The notes under the pieces are model-generated. The model did no database searches, was not told the origin of the DNA, and was given only the letters and a program-made list of their open reading frames with translations. Below, in pieces: positions 21,056 to 33,732 of a stretch of DNA of 64,000 nucleotides (its first letter is position 1; each line of letters opens with the position of its first letter). The DNA is taken from NCBI GenBank assembly GCA_963921935.1, contig OY998180.1:77754762-77818761 (forward strand). The letters run 5' to 3'. The stretch comes from Galeruca laticollis. Its lineage: Eukaryota; Arthropoda; Insecta; Coleoptera; Chrysomelidae. Made by a program: the position numbers and the translations under genes.

Positions 21056-21863
21056 TACAGTTAATCGGGGTAACTTTGTACCACACGAGCCATATTTTCT
21101 AAATTATCTTTAATGTTTAAGCTAATACTCGCTCTTTTGTGGTTTATAATGCTGAAAAGTAATAACAGAAACAATTGTGTTACCCAATTTGTACTTATTT
21201 AGCCAATCTTGGGTTATTTTTTTTTAAATTAGGTGAAACAAAGTTACCCCCAGTACTTGGGTAACACCCCCACCTTAAAAATCAACTAGAAATCGCATAT
21301 TGTAATAAATGCGAATACTAAAAAGGGAAAATTACATCAGTAACTTTCATAACACACGGTAAAATATATGTTTTATTTCAAATAGAAAAAAACTAGAACT
21401 CGACATACTTTTTGTTTAGCAAAAATGAGGCAGCACCATAACATTACAGCAATGTAAATAACTAATCTAGGTTAAATATAAACTATTGTTGATTACACAA
21501 ACGATTAGTTAAAAAAATCGAAGGCCATTCTAAAACAAAATACGCAACCTTTTGCAAATCAGCAGAAAATCACGTAAAATTTGAGGGAATGATAGTCAGT
21601 TCAGAGCGGACAGAGCAGAGTCGGGCGAAAAGCGCGAAGGGAAAAGGTACTTCCCTGCCACGGTGACGGGTGTCAGTTCATTTTTAATTCAATTCAACAT
21701 TTTTATATAGATAATTTGCATGATGCCTAAATATATGTACATATTTCAACTTTTTCGCCATTTTTGTTGAATGAACCTGACTAGTTACATATATATCTTG
21801 TAAATATGTAAATGAAACCAAATTTTCTAAAACAAATTAAATTTATTTAAAAACATAAAATTT

Positions 21864-24577
21864 TTATGATGCTGCATAGTTGGCTTGAATGTAAGCGGTG
21901 TTTTCTTTTAATTTTAACCTTTCCCACTTTTCTGCAAGAAATGGGTCTATAATATTAAATATTCCTCGCTTGTTATAGGAAATTACATCTGCTTTTTTTA
22001 TTAGTTTTATAGCATCATTCTCTTGATAATCTATTTCATGTTTTTTTAGTGGCCATCTCCATTTTTTTCCAAATCTTTCAAAAGCATTTACTTTGTATAT
22101 AAAATTTTCACCGTCTTCATTTGTGACTGCCGTTACTATTGCTGGGGAAAACCTCTTATCCTAGCGTACTACTTAATAATCACTCGCTGGATATTTCGCC
22201 TCCATAGACAACGTACATTTTTCAAGTGGTTGGTCATCGGTTCACTTTTCCATGAGAAATAAATCTTTGTCATAAAAAATGCCTGTATTGGGGTGAGGTT
22301 TGATGTCGTTGTTACTAGTTTTCTTTATTCCTTGTATAATATTTCATCATTCCTTTTAGGCCACTGCCATTTCTTCCCAACCCTGTAGCTTAAACTGTTA
22401 TTTTCATTCTCTATTATTTTTATTACAATGCCTGCAAAATACTGCTTATTACAGTGCACCACCACGTAATCATCAATTTGATATTTTGTTTGTTTGATGG
22501 ATGACGATTCTGAAACTCGTTGTAGCTCAGAACTGATCACGATATATTCTTCGACAAATTTCGACAAAGGCTCTGCTTCTTGACAAGGTTGCATTATGGT
22601 AGGCATTTCAGCGATATCTTCGCCTGCTATATCAGCTTCTTCATTTTCGACGATCTTGTTTTCTTTTCCTGATGCTTCTTCTTCCATCGGTTCTTAATTT
22701 TTTCCTACTTCAGTAATATGCTCCTCAACAATATCCACATTTTCAATTTCTATTTCTGACAATATCTGTTTGTCATTCTTCCTATTTTCACAGGTTTCTT
22801 CAAAAAAACAGTTTTATACCACTTACTTCCGCAGCTAAGCGTTCTTCATTATCTACGCCAGATTTGTTTTTCGCCATGGCAACATCTGACTCGCAATTTG
22901 AAGAAATATCATATGTTGTTTCGATGGGAACTTTTCTCTTTTTAGGTTGGCCCTTCTTAACACTTAAAGGTGTCTGCTTCTTTCGTTTATTTGGTACTTT
23001 CTTTTTAGCGTCTTCTTTTGTTTTAGATAATGTTTCAACTTCCTCTGCTCCGGCTCCCGCTCCCGGTAGAACAGGGAGCTGATGCTTCCGCATTCTCTTC
23101 GGGTCCGACAAATCACATAATCGAATATTTTGCAAATATTGTTGAAATTCTGCCACAAGAGCATTTAGAATATTGTTTAAATCAATATGCTTTGTATAGT
23201 CTGGAAGTTTTGAAATATCTCGTTCTCGGGACAACGGATACACGCCTATTGCTTTGAAATTAGATTATCTGAAATTTTGTCTTTTAATTGGGCTAATGTA
23301 TCAGTTAGTAACTGTGCGAATAGGTTATTATTAAGACTTATGCACTTCTTTCTTTGATAAGTTTTCCTCCATTGCAACAAGACTAACCTCCATGAGGTTT
23401 TTAAAGACAAGAAAAAGGCGACTTCAAGGGGTTGAAGCAGGTGACTAGAATTTGGTATGAGACACAAAAATCTAATATTGTTTTATTCACACAACTTCAA
23501 AGTTTTGATGCTCAAGTGAGATTTTAGATTGTCGCCTATTACGACTTTTTTTCCCTCCTTAGGTCTAAGGACAAATAATAGATTATACTGAAACCACTCA
23601 TCAAATATGGCATTATATATCCAGCCCCTTTTTGATACATTCATTATTGAGCCCGGTGGGGCTTTAAACATCCAGTCTATCAATTTATATGTTCCCCTCA
23701 AAATTAAATATGGTGGTAAAAGCTCCCCTGCTGCATTACCGCAAAACGTAACCGTAAGACTGGATTTTGTTGAGTTCCTTATTATTTCAGGATGCCTGCA
23801 AGTCCGCCGGAATAAAACTTTATTCTTTTTTGGAACATCATGGAAGCCATCGAAATTGAATACATTTTCAGGTGGTACGTTTTCTAATTCCCGCCTATCT
23901 GAGCCCAATAATATACACAGAACTTGTCTGTTCTGATAATATACTTCACGTTGGTTCTAACATTTAATTTTTTTCCGTCCAGCTGTAATTTAGTAACAGT
24001 GACACCTCTATAAAAAAGTAATATTTCTAAGCGGCAAAGTGGCACACTTGTGAACGATCGTGATTTTAGTTAAATAGTATATATTCTTTTTTGGAACATC
24101 ATGGAAGCCATCGAAATTGAATACATTTTCAGGTGGTACGTTTTCTAATTCCCGCCTATCTGAGCCCTTTTTCTGAAAATATTAATTATGGGTGTCTGGC
24201 AAGAAATAATTTACCCCATTCCCAGCCTAGCCTGTTATCTTTAAATACCGGTATTTTGCGCCCTATGTTGTCCAGGTAACTTTTCATAATGCAACGTACG
24301 TCTTTGGAGTGTAACAGGAATACCTTGTTGAGTAACAGCAATGATGTAGTATACTACAATCTCTTCTTCAATGGTTGTAAGGGATACTGGACGTCCTATT
24401 TGTTTGTCGTGTTTACTTTTTAAGGTTGATCGATGAATGTAAACTTTAGCGGATTCTTTTGACGAAGATTACCATTTCTTATTTTTTCTTAGCCTCTTGG
24501 AGAGTTTCAGTTGTGTAATTTGTCTTCGTTCCGTAACGGCGAATTCCAGGTCCTAAAAGGGACTTTTTCCTTGCCAT
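21864..24577 (-). pseudogene. pogo-like transposase with duplicated C-terminal module, broken
   Basis: From the start at 24577 (MARKKSLLGPG, Psq-like helix-turn-helix) the minus strand reads a CENPB-like region (GRPVSLTTIEEEIV), then the catalytic core. Site one, NFDGFHDVP, lacks the usual Glu after Asp. Site two is VVIGDNLKSH. Site three, LQPLEVAFF, has Glu where Asp is usual. A Lys-rich linker follows (23243-22800). Then come two copies of a basic WP module: GKKWQWPKRNDEI (about 22370) and GKKWRWPLKKHEIDY (about 22040). Stops at 23483 and near 23245, several frameshifts in the N-terminus, and an 86-bp duplication with a 175-bp insert (23821-24167) break the gene. Usually I would expect one such C-terminal module. 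Confidence 0.8.
23821..24167. repeat. 86-bp direct duplication around a 175-bp dispersed repeat
   Basis: Transposase sequence 24082-24167 is repeated exactly at 23821-23906. Between them lies a 175-bp sequence (23907-24081) that also occurs alone at 28861-29036. The right copy is the one continuous with the transposase N-terminus. Either an insertion produced a very long target duplication, or a local tandem duplication captured the sequence. Confidence 0.85.
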
Positions 24578-24805
24578 TTTGTGCCAAAACTGAAAACCAA
24601 AAGCATATGTACATGCTATGTTTAGACATAAAAAGTGTAAAAATTGTATTTGGGTAACATTGGCCCGGACCAATGTTAACCTGATAGTTATCAGATGTAA
24701 ACAAAGATTAAAATAATACATTTATATTTTAAAAATATTTACAGTGTGTCAAATAAACTCAATAAATCATTTCAAGAAGCATTAATATTGATAATATACT
24801 TATTA

Positions 24806-25615
24806 CAGTGCAACTGAAGTAGCTTGGCGGTCGAAGGTCACAAAATCTGCGCACAACGAAAACATTCGAATAACGATCCGATCGGCGACGACGAAATTTT
24901 CAGTAATCGTGAAGCGTGAGTAGATTCAGCCGAATATTTATTATTTTAGAGGCTAGTTTGGCAATATTGTTTAATATTCTCTAAATAATCACAAATAAAT
25001 ATTTTTTTATTTCGTATATCGGAAAAATATTGAGAGGGAGTCTATAGAATCTGTGTAAATTATAAATAACAAATTATACAACTTAATAATGTACCTATTT
25101 CCAAATTCGTACCCACACAGCAAACGTATGTTTTTATGATAAGAAATTAAATTGAATTTCGTATTTGTGTTCCACTAAGTAAGATACAGGGTGTTGCTAA
25201 ACAATATTTACTAAATTATCAGACAACAAATGTATAATAAAACTATTTTTAAAATTGATCAACATAAATATTAATAAAGGTTCAATAAAACCCCAAATCA
25301 AAACCACACATACTCTCCTTTGCAACGTACCGATTTTATTGTTCTTATGATTATTGTTACACTAAACTAACTATTGACTACTATAATTATATATATAACT
25401 ACAAACTCCAATTAAACTATAACTATAAACTCTAATTAAAATAATAATATAACACGTAAAATAATAAAATATCAAAAACCACTAAAATTTGTCTCTCGGA
25501 CTGTATTTTCGAAGTGAACACAAGAATTGCGAGAGAAATGATTTAAAACGTACTTACGGCGGATTTTGCTACTGCGCACACGGTCTTCGCCCGCCAAGCT
25601 ACTTCTGTTGCACTG
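24806..25615. mobile_element. Tc1/mariner-type MITE (810 bp)
   Basis: The ends CAGTGCAACTGAAGTAGCTT and its complement (AAGCTACTTCTGTTGCACTG) form inverted repeats of about 33 bp, with TA on both sides (24804-24805, 25616-25617). No coding sequence lies inside, so it would need a transposase from elsewhere. Confidence 0.85.
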
Positions 25616-25761
25616 TACTTCACAATTAACCCACAGGTAAATGAAACACTGTGAAAGAGCCTGTCGACTAAACAATTGAGTAATGTTGAAAAGATTTCTG
25701 TTATTTTAGGTTTAGGCGGTATATTCAAATCTACTGTATTTTAATTATTTTATTTCCAAAT

Positions 25762-25847
25762 AGCAATTTATAGTACATCATTTGACATATCATTCAATTT
25801 AACTCCATTAATTGAATGAAATATCAAATGATGGACCATAAATGCTT
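25762..25847. repeat. short hairpin element
   Basis: Arms of about 40 bases (25762-25801, 25808-25847) are imperfect inverted repeats around TCCATT; landmark CATCATTTGA. A small foldback or MITE remnant. The surrounding 25616-26400 holds nothing else I can name. Confidence 0.75.
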
Positions 25848-26406
25848 AAAATGGAAAAAATAAAACAATCATATAAACAGTTTATTTATTTTGGTATAAA
25901 AATACACAACAAATAATTTCTTTCATAAAGTACTTTTCTTAACAAATAGAATATAAGTATAATGTGAAAACAATGCAATCATTAAAAATAATTTGAGTAA
26001 CATACATTCTAGATTGGAGTATCATTAGATTTTTAAATGATGTTAAATCAAGATAAAAGTAGAGTATTATTTATGATAAGTTTATATTAATTTATTTATT
26101 TAGTATTATACTCATATAAACACACAGCGCTGGACAAACTAGTGCAGTATAACTGCTATCTACTTAATCAAAAAAAGTCTTAGCAATGAATAGTTAACTA
26201 CTATTTTTGGCAACTTTCTGTGAAAGAAAATATTTGAGTATAATTACTGTGACTGTTAGAACAAAAGTATTTGAAATATTTTTAAAGGAAACGTATTTAA
26301 CTACTGTAAATACAAGGTACCAAGTAATAACATATAAGAGTGCTAAACAGCACTTATGACTGTACAAACTTTAAAATAACATTTCATTTCCACTTAAAAC
26401 ACATCT

Positions 26407-28100
26407 TTATTTCTTTACTGGAAGTATTAAATAGGTATTCATGGCTCTTAAATATCCCACCGTCTTGTGGAAATCCTTTCTCGTTTCTGGATGTGCTTCT
26501 ATAATTAACAACAGTTATATAAGTAAACGCACAAAATAACAACAGTAAATTTGTAAACACACAAATATGCTTGAAAATTTATATCAACAAAAGAAAACAA
26601 AATGGGCTTACTATTGAAATAATGATCAAAAAATGTTTGAATGTTTATATTTTGGGGTTTTTTTATTTCTGAATTATTTCTTGACTTATAGATTTTTTTA
26701 TTTTTTGTTTTTAATGGATATTTTGGATTTTTGGTTACCCCTAGACCAAATACTTAGGCATAATGGCTCAACAAAGTTTAATACTGACTTTCCCATAAAT
26801 TGCCATACCATGGGCCATATATGAAAATCGTTTCTTAAGGAGTAAACTCAAAAGATAAGTACTTAGTGGAAAAATAGTGCTTTTGCTAATTGTAAAGCAT
26901 TCAATTTTACTTTGTAAATGCCTTTAATTGAATGTATTGGAATAAACTTTGGCATTAAATAAAATTATCAATTTTTACTACTTACTGATCATATAAAATA
27001 AATGAAAAAAATATAGTAAACAAGATTGTCAATTTTACATATATACGATTATGAACATTTACATATTAATTTATTTATTTCTTAAAACTATCAACCTACG
27101 TTTGAAAAATGAAAGGACTTTATGCCGATTAATGTTTTTTTGCTTCGCAACACATTTACTGAAGGTGGCAAGGACTCAATACCTTCCATCCCATGGTGGA
27201 GGAAATAGCTATAACATAAAATAACACCTAGATTATTATTTTTTCAATGGGTACATTTTAAAATACAATATATTGAAGCAATGTTAAAAATTCTAAGAAA
27301 TTGACAATTGTTTTGATATTAAATATGCCTACCTGATGTTTAATAATTACTTTTGGCTAAACCTTCGATTGACTACAAGAAGTATGATATTATATTAAGA
27401 TATATTAAGTCAATCACAAGGTAGGTCACTTCTTGGTCTAGCCAAAAATAATTATTAAACATCAGGTAAGCATCAAATCAATTGTAACTTCAGTCATTCT
27501 GACGATAATATTTAATATCGAAACAATTGTCAATATCTTAGAATTTTTAACATTTTTTCAATATATTGTGGAATTATCTAGAAACAGTGAGTTTCATTTA
27601 AAACTGCTATATTGAATACAATAAAACTTACCTTCAATTTCTGTTAATTTCCTCTCATAATTTCTGGTGGGCATTTCAACTTTTCCAACTGGAGAATAAT
27701 TTGTATGGCTGGAAGGCATATCTAGAAAAAAATGTATCTTATCAAACTCTTTCTTAAAATTGCAGATAATAAATACCTTTAATTCTTTTAGGGATCGTCT
27801 CCTGTATAGGCTGTTCTACATTGACGGGAAAAATTGTCTGTTATATCCCCCTTCATTGAATAATACAATTAATAAATTTATATGAAGAAAATTACTCACC
27901 AGGGAAAAACAGGGACGGCAAAGCAAACTCCTTAATAACCTGCCTTCGTCTTTTTCAAATTTTGAGAAACACTGTTTTTGAAAATGAAGGGGACATATCC
28001 TCCATTGTTTCATCGTCCCCTCGTCGTCAAATTGGATGATTTATTCCCACTAAACGATCACAATCAGGATAAACGAAAATGACTCGACGAGCAACACAAA
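26407..28100 (-). pseudogene. THAP-type zinc-finger-like gene, at least four exons
   Basis: Minus strand. Exon A (about 28100-27900) reads PDCDRLVGINH, then KQWRICPLHFQKQCF, then FALPSLFFP, matching the end half of a THAP DNA-binding domain (C-x2-H, W, AlPSLF). It ends in a GTGAGT donor. Exon B (27815-27777) has AG and GT borders. Exon C (27721-27632) follows TTTTTCTAG and ends in GTAAGT. Exon D (26498-26407) follows AATTATAG and ends in TAA. The reading phase joins A-B-C-D correctly, which chance would rarely give. Exon C reads MPSSHTNYSPVGKVEMPTR and exon D YLRAMNTYLILPVKK. Exon A needs two frame changes (near 28040 and 27945), so it is a pseudogene or contains sequence errors. The first zinc-binding Cys pair is not clear. 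Host gene versus element-derived is open. Confidence 0.55.
27264..27570. mobile_element. foldback MITE inside an intron of the THAP-like gene
   Basis: The left arm (27264-27362) and right arm (27437-27570) are inverted copies, sharing GTTAAAAATTCTAAG and CCTGATGTTTAATAATTA. The right arm carries about 40 extra bases. No coding sequence. It lies between exons C and D. Confidence 0.85.
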
Positions 28101-28860
28101 ATACGGGTCAGTTTTCTGTGACGAGCAATATGACATCGCGCATACGCCGTTATTAGAATCAACAAAATTTTATTATTAACGACGTTACAGTTTTCACTAA
28201 TGTTTTGGAATTTTTTGAAATCTACCGATTTTAGTTACACGACAGGCTCTATAGATGGCATGGTCTGCAGTGTCCCTAGCCTGATGTACTTACCTTATTT
28301 TTCACTTAGAACTTACGAAAATTTAAATTAAATAGAGTGCTGACAAACAACGCTTTTTCGGGGATAGAAATTTAGGGGCGAATAGCTACACTAAACCTGA
28401 ATTCAAACAACCGTCACTAGGTGGCACTGAATAAAATGAAAGACAATTTCAATTGAAAAAACGCTTACATTTGATGAATATAAGTTTGTCTAATATTCAT
28501 AGAAGAGATTTATAACGTGGGGGCCCGATTAACTGTACTACTTGTGTTGTACCTCTATAGATTGAAGGAATATTTGAAATTCTCGCCGTATGAACTAATA
28601 CTTAGTATACGTTTTATTGAAACTCATGTATATGAGTAAATGTGGTTTTACAGCAGAGTATTTTAAAGCTAGATATGATTGTATATGATTGAAAAAAAAT
28701 GATCGGTATATCTATGTGCCATAATTAAATTCGTAAAGTAAAAAGGGAAAATAGATAGATGGCAATGGAGAGTTTTTAATCTCAAATACGAACGAGAAAG
28801 ATTGCTGGTTGGCGAGATTTTCGTCACCTCATCAAAAACTGTCTAATCTGAACAAATTCC

Positions 28861-29036
28861 AATAATATACACAGAACTTGTCTGTTCTGATAATATACTT
28901 CACGTTGGTTCTAACATTTAATTTTTTTCCGTCTAGCTGTAATTTACTAACAGTGACACCTCTATAAAAAAGTAATATTTCTAAGCGGCAAAGTGGCACA
29001 CTTGTGAACGATCGTGATTTTAGTTGAATAGTATAT
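28861..29036. repeat. dispersed 176-bp repeat
   Basis: Almost the same as 23907-24081 (a few substitutions), same orientation, here without the flanking duplication. No Pol III B box was found, so it is not an obvious SINE. The intervals 28101-28860 and 29037-31810 around it are AT-rich, with short open frames but nothing I recognise. Confidence 0.8.
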
Positions 29037-31810
29037 CAGTCAAAATGTTAAAAAAAATTTATCAAAAAATATTCATCCTTGTCTATCAACTCGTAATGTT
29101 ATCAAGATATTTGCAAGCTCTGAAAAATATTTTCTAAAAACTGGCAGAATGAAAGCACTTATTAAATTTTTAATGCTATTACCTCTTGAATATGGAAATT
29201 GATAAATAACAGGTCACGGTAATGGTAAATTCCCCATGAAACCTTTACGAATGCTGCCGAACGCTAATAATTCATACTTTCCAACTTATGCAAATTTCTG
29301 CAATAAATTTTAAATATCATTTATCTTTATTTTAATGTAATTTCATCGGCTGAACGCCGGTACGTAGTGTGTGCATCAGATTCGCCTCACGTTTGTTCCA
29401 ATAAGCTCTAAATGGCGGCTGACACGTGTTACCGAAACGGTAGACTGGAAATTGCTAGACTCCTGGAAATAATGGTCGTATTGCCGTTGATTCGAAAAAT
29501 ATGTTATTTCGATATTTATACATTTTTTGAAAGCTCAACACATTATTCTACAAATTTGTCGAATTTTATTTAGTTTAAATTTGTTGTGTAGACACTTTTT
29601 TGAAGAATTATGGGGCTATCAAAATTAGGAATAATGTTAAAAGGCAACTCATGTTTAAGGTATGTCTCTCACATATAATTGAAAACCCTATGAATGATCT
29701 TGATTCAAAATTATGATCACCAATATTATGTTTAAGAGAAGGTATTCCAAACCTCTAATATAACCATAAACTTAGCTCCCGAAGGCAGGTGACACACCTA
29801 ACGAAAACGTGGGTATTCCTGAATAAGTTGTCATCAATTTTGAAAATAACATATAGAATATTTCTTTTTGGTGGACTAAACTATCATAAATAATCAACAA
29901 CTTGGTTGAAGCAAAGAAGACCACCAACCAACCGTAACATCATATCAAACTAATCAAGAAACTCTTGGCTTTATATCGCAATGAAAAATATTCTCATATA
30001 AATGAAATAGCAAATACTTCTCAAACAATGGAATCTGAAGAAATCTTAACGTTCTCATTCAGAATTATCTACCAGAAATAATGTTTACTAAACCAAAACC
30101 AGCAGCGACAAAAAACCAAAAGCGAATAAAACAAATACAAAATATTGATAGAGTTGTATCACTTAGTGAACCGACAAAGAAATTGAATGAGGATACAGGA
30201 TATGTAGTAAGACAAACGAATTAATGAGCTTTCTTTGAATGCCCATGGTTCACCCAACCCGATCTTGACCGCCCAGTATTACACTACAGACATATAAGGA
30301 CTAGTTTACTAGACTTGAAGGACGAAGCAAAAAGGAGGATTTTTAGAATACTGAAAAAAACTGAATAACAAAAACATTAATCTGATGTAACCGAACTTAT
30401 AGACGCATTCCAAAAGACTTCAAATTATAAAATACATGGAGATCCTAAAAACTTAGTGAAAGAAACAAAACCACTATAAACGAATTTTAAAAATACCAAA
30501 AACTGTAGTTTTAAAAATTCAGAATCTGTTTTTCATACACCTTCAGCATATTATTATAGATTGTCCCCTATACCATTCTTCAAGTCAAGAAGTCAATGTT
30601 CCCAGTGGATCGAAGTACAAACGTATTTTATTATTGAAGTTAGTTTGAAATGTACGATGACAATAATTATTTTTGTATAATCTAAACCATAACTATGAAA
30701 AACCACCATACATAACCTGTCACGGATTATTTGGTACATTAAACTTAAAAAATTAAGGTAGAAAGATAAACAATATTTTTTATTTATTATGACATGCCGT
30801 TTTTTCAGAATGTACTGATTTAATTCCAGAATGTTATTGACGCTGGTGCTCTAGATATTTCTGTAAAAAATGTATCGAATTGCATCAATACACGAGAAAT
30901 ATCAGTTAACAAGGTAAAATGGAAATTGCCAGAATTTCATAAATAATGATTGTGTAGCTGCTGATGCAAAAACAACGCTATTCCAATATTTATACATTCC
31001 TGGAACTCCGGTAGACCTGCGATGAAAATGTTCAGCTCATATTCGATATTAAAGATGCTTGGTCATGCCTTTGGGCGAATGGGACCTAATCATAGTTGGA
31101 TGGAAATTGCAGCTTTTGAAATTGAATATTTTGTTGATATGAAAGCACAGCTTAATAATTCTGAGAAAATAAGTGGAAACGCTGAAAATTTGCAATTCGA
31201 CGCCTGCATATATAAAGTAAAAGTGTAATTGAAAAAAACTCACACACTGCTCTAAAACAAAAACAAAATTAATAAGTAGGAGCGAATTCGTGTATCCAGT
31301 TGCTCGTTATTTATGAAATTCAATTTAAATTGTATCTTAAAAACGTCTTAACTTAAGTTTTTTCATCGTGATTGCAATTTCCTTCTTATATTGTGGACCA
31401 AAAAATAAGTGATAGTATATTACTTCCACTTTTGAATAATACATAGAATATGTCAATTTGAATAAAATGGCAAAGTAAACGCAACATGACATATCTAGAT
31501 AAGTTCCTCCTCCTATTCAAGCTAGTTAGATTATGACATTTAGAATTATAGTATTTTTAATACTTTCTTGAAATTACTAGTCACTTTAATGATCTGACTT
31601 AAGAGGCTTCTCAAACATCTAAATGAAATTTGGTCAGGAACTCATTGTGTCAAATGGCTTTGATTAGATCCTCTATCTACTATCTATAATTTAAAACGAG
31701 ATTTTAAATTAATTAAAACATTCAGCATAAGTTATTTGAAAGCGTTATTTATTTATATCAATCCACATTAAATTTTAATGCAACCTCTAACTAGTAATCA
31801 AAATCTATTT

Positions 31811-33592
31811 TTACTTTTCCGTCAACCCTATCTACGATGCGAGAAAAGTATTGGTTTACCCCAAACAAAGTTGAAATTTTTCATTTTTTTTTCTGAATTA
31901 TTTTTACGTTTTTCAGCGTGAAAAACAAGGAAAACTGGTTTTTAGAAAAAAAATCCTGTGTGTATATCGTCGGCCGCTTTTTGTAACATATCTTGTTAGC
32001 ACGATACAGCCTCCGGATTGCAAGAAGTCACAAATTTTATGATTGAATATTGTTCAGGACATCTCACAGATGAACCCTATTGGTTTTCAGCTCACCAGAT
32101 CCAGTACACCGGGTGCTATGGTAGTTATAGTACCACATGTTTGTAATTTTTGGAAAAAACTCGGTTTGTTAGCACGATACAACCTCTGAAATGTATACAA
32201 GTGACCAATTTTATGATTGGATATTGTTCAGGGCGTCGCACAGAAGGCTCTACTTCGACAATTACTGATTGTTTTAAATTTAATTTTTTATTATCTTTAT
32301 CGTTTTTGAATAGTTTTCTAAATATTTTATTTTACAACAAATTTCTTTATAAATAACAATTTTGTTTTTTTGAGTTCTTTTCTAGTTTTTCAGCGAGAAA
32401 AATACAAAAAACGGGCTTTTACAAGAAAGAAATCCTGTATGTCATCGTAAGCAACTTTTTGTAACATGCCTTGTTAGCAGGATACAGCCTCTGGGGTGCA
32501 ACAAGTCACCAGTTTTATGATTGGATATTGTTCAGACCGTCTCACAGATGAACCCTATTGATTTTCAGCACACCAGAGCCAGTACAACAGGTTCTATATA
32601 TCCAGATATACTACATTTTTCTATAATATTTGGAGAAATTTCCGTTTGTTAGCACTATACAGCTTCCGAAGTGTATACAAGTGACCAATTTTATGTAAGG
32701 ATATTGTTCAGAGCATCTCCCAGATGATCCGTATTGATTTTCAGCTCACTTGAGCCAGTACAACGGGTTCTATAAATCCAGATATACCACATTTTGGTAA
32801 TTTTGGAGAAATTTCGGTTTAATAGCAGGATACATTCCTTTTCCGCCCTACCCTATCTAATAAGCGAGAAAAGTATTGGTTTATCCATAGATATAGGGTT
32901 TACCACAAAAAAAGGGAAATTTGAATTTTTTTGAGTTATTTTTTCGTTTTTCAGCGAGAAGAACACGAAAAAAAAGGGTTTTCAGAAAAAAATCCCGTGT
33001 ATATGTCGTCGTTGGTGTCGGCCACTTTTTGTAACGGAGTAAAAGTCACCAATGTTATGATTGAGAATTGTTCAGAACATCTCACAGATGAACCCTATTG
33101 ATTTTCAACTCACCAGACAGTACAACGGGGGCCATGGTACTTGAAATACCACATTTTTGGAAATTTTTGGAGAAATTTCGGTTTGTTAGCACTATACAGC
33201 CTCCGGAGTGTATACAAGTGACCAATTCTATCATTACGTATTGTTCAGGGCGTATAATAGATGAACCCTATTGATTTTCAGCTCACCAGAGCTAGTTCAA
33301 CGGATCCTATAAATCCAGATATACTATATTTTCGGTCATTTTTGAAGATATTTCGGTTTGTTAGCACGATACGGCCTCCGGTGTGTATACAAGTGACCAA
33401 TTTTGTGATTGGTTAATGTTCATAGAGTCTCACAAACGAATTCTATTGATTTTTAGCTCAACAGAGCCACTTCATCGGTCCTATAAATCCTGATATAGTG
33501 CATTTTTTGTAATTTTTGGAGAAATTTCGGTTTGGTAGTATCCTCGAGAGTGTATAAGTGTGGAAAAGTTAGTTTTAATCTTTAAACCCGTT
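31811..33592 (-). mobile_element. non-coding element built of ~172-bp tandem repeats
   Basis: Runs of a unit of about 170-180 bp containing TTGTTAGCACGATACAGCC, GACCAATTTTATGATTG and AGATGAACCCTATTGATTTTCAGC. They are capped by unique ends (TTACTTTTCCG on the left; GGAAAAGTTAGTTTT to CCCGTT on the right). The same unit and ends, inverted, make up 58951-61644. Near 32880 an internal end sequence appears, so two copies may be fused. This layout (short ends, central tandem array, no genes) is like the pearl or HINE type of non-autonomous element. Confidence 0.75.
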
Positions 33593-33732
33593 TATTTTTA
33601 TATGATTATTAAAAATACTGTTAATGGATCTCTAAGTACGGATGAGAATTCTAATGTATTCGTCTAAATTAACAAACTTCTGCGTATGATAAGAGTGCTT
33701 ACATTGGCAGAGACGAATACGTCAAAACGTAC

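Larger units (their letters stand above)
21058..24690 (-). mobile_element. second pogo-like DNA transposon, decayed
   Basis: A minus-strand transposase fills 24577-21864. The low end has TA followed by CAGTTAATCGGGGTAAC (21056 on), the CAGT start usual for pogo-type ends. GGGTAAC/GTTACCC motifs recur at 21238-21275 and near 24654, suggesting subterminal repeats. The high end was not fixed (about 24640-24690), so the border is approximate. Confidence 0.6.

Noticed and set aside
23907..24081. SINE
   Set aside because: No A or B box and no tail were found in either orientation.
29990..30500. Possible gene in AT-rich DNA with short Lys-rich frames
   Set aside because: Frames are short, stop-broken and match nothing recognisable.
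31811..33592. Helitron
   Set aside because: The ends do not show 5' TC and 3' CTRR with a hairpin, and no Rep/helicase is present; inverted CTTTTCCGC ends fit better with another type.
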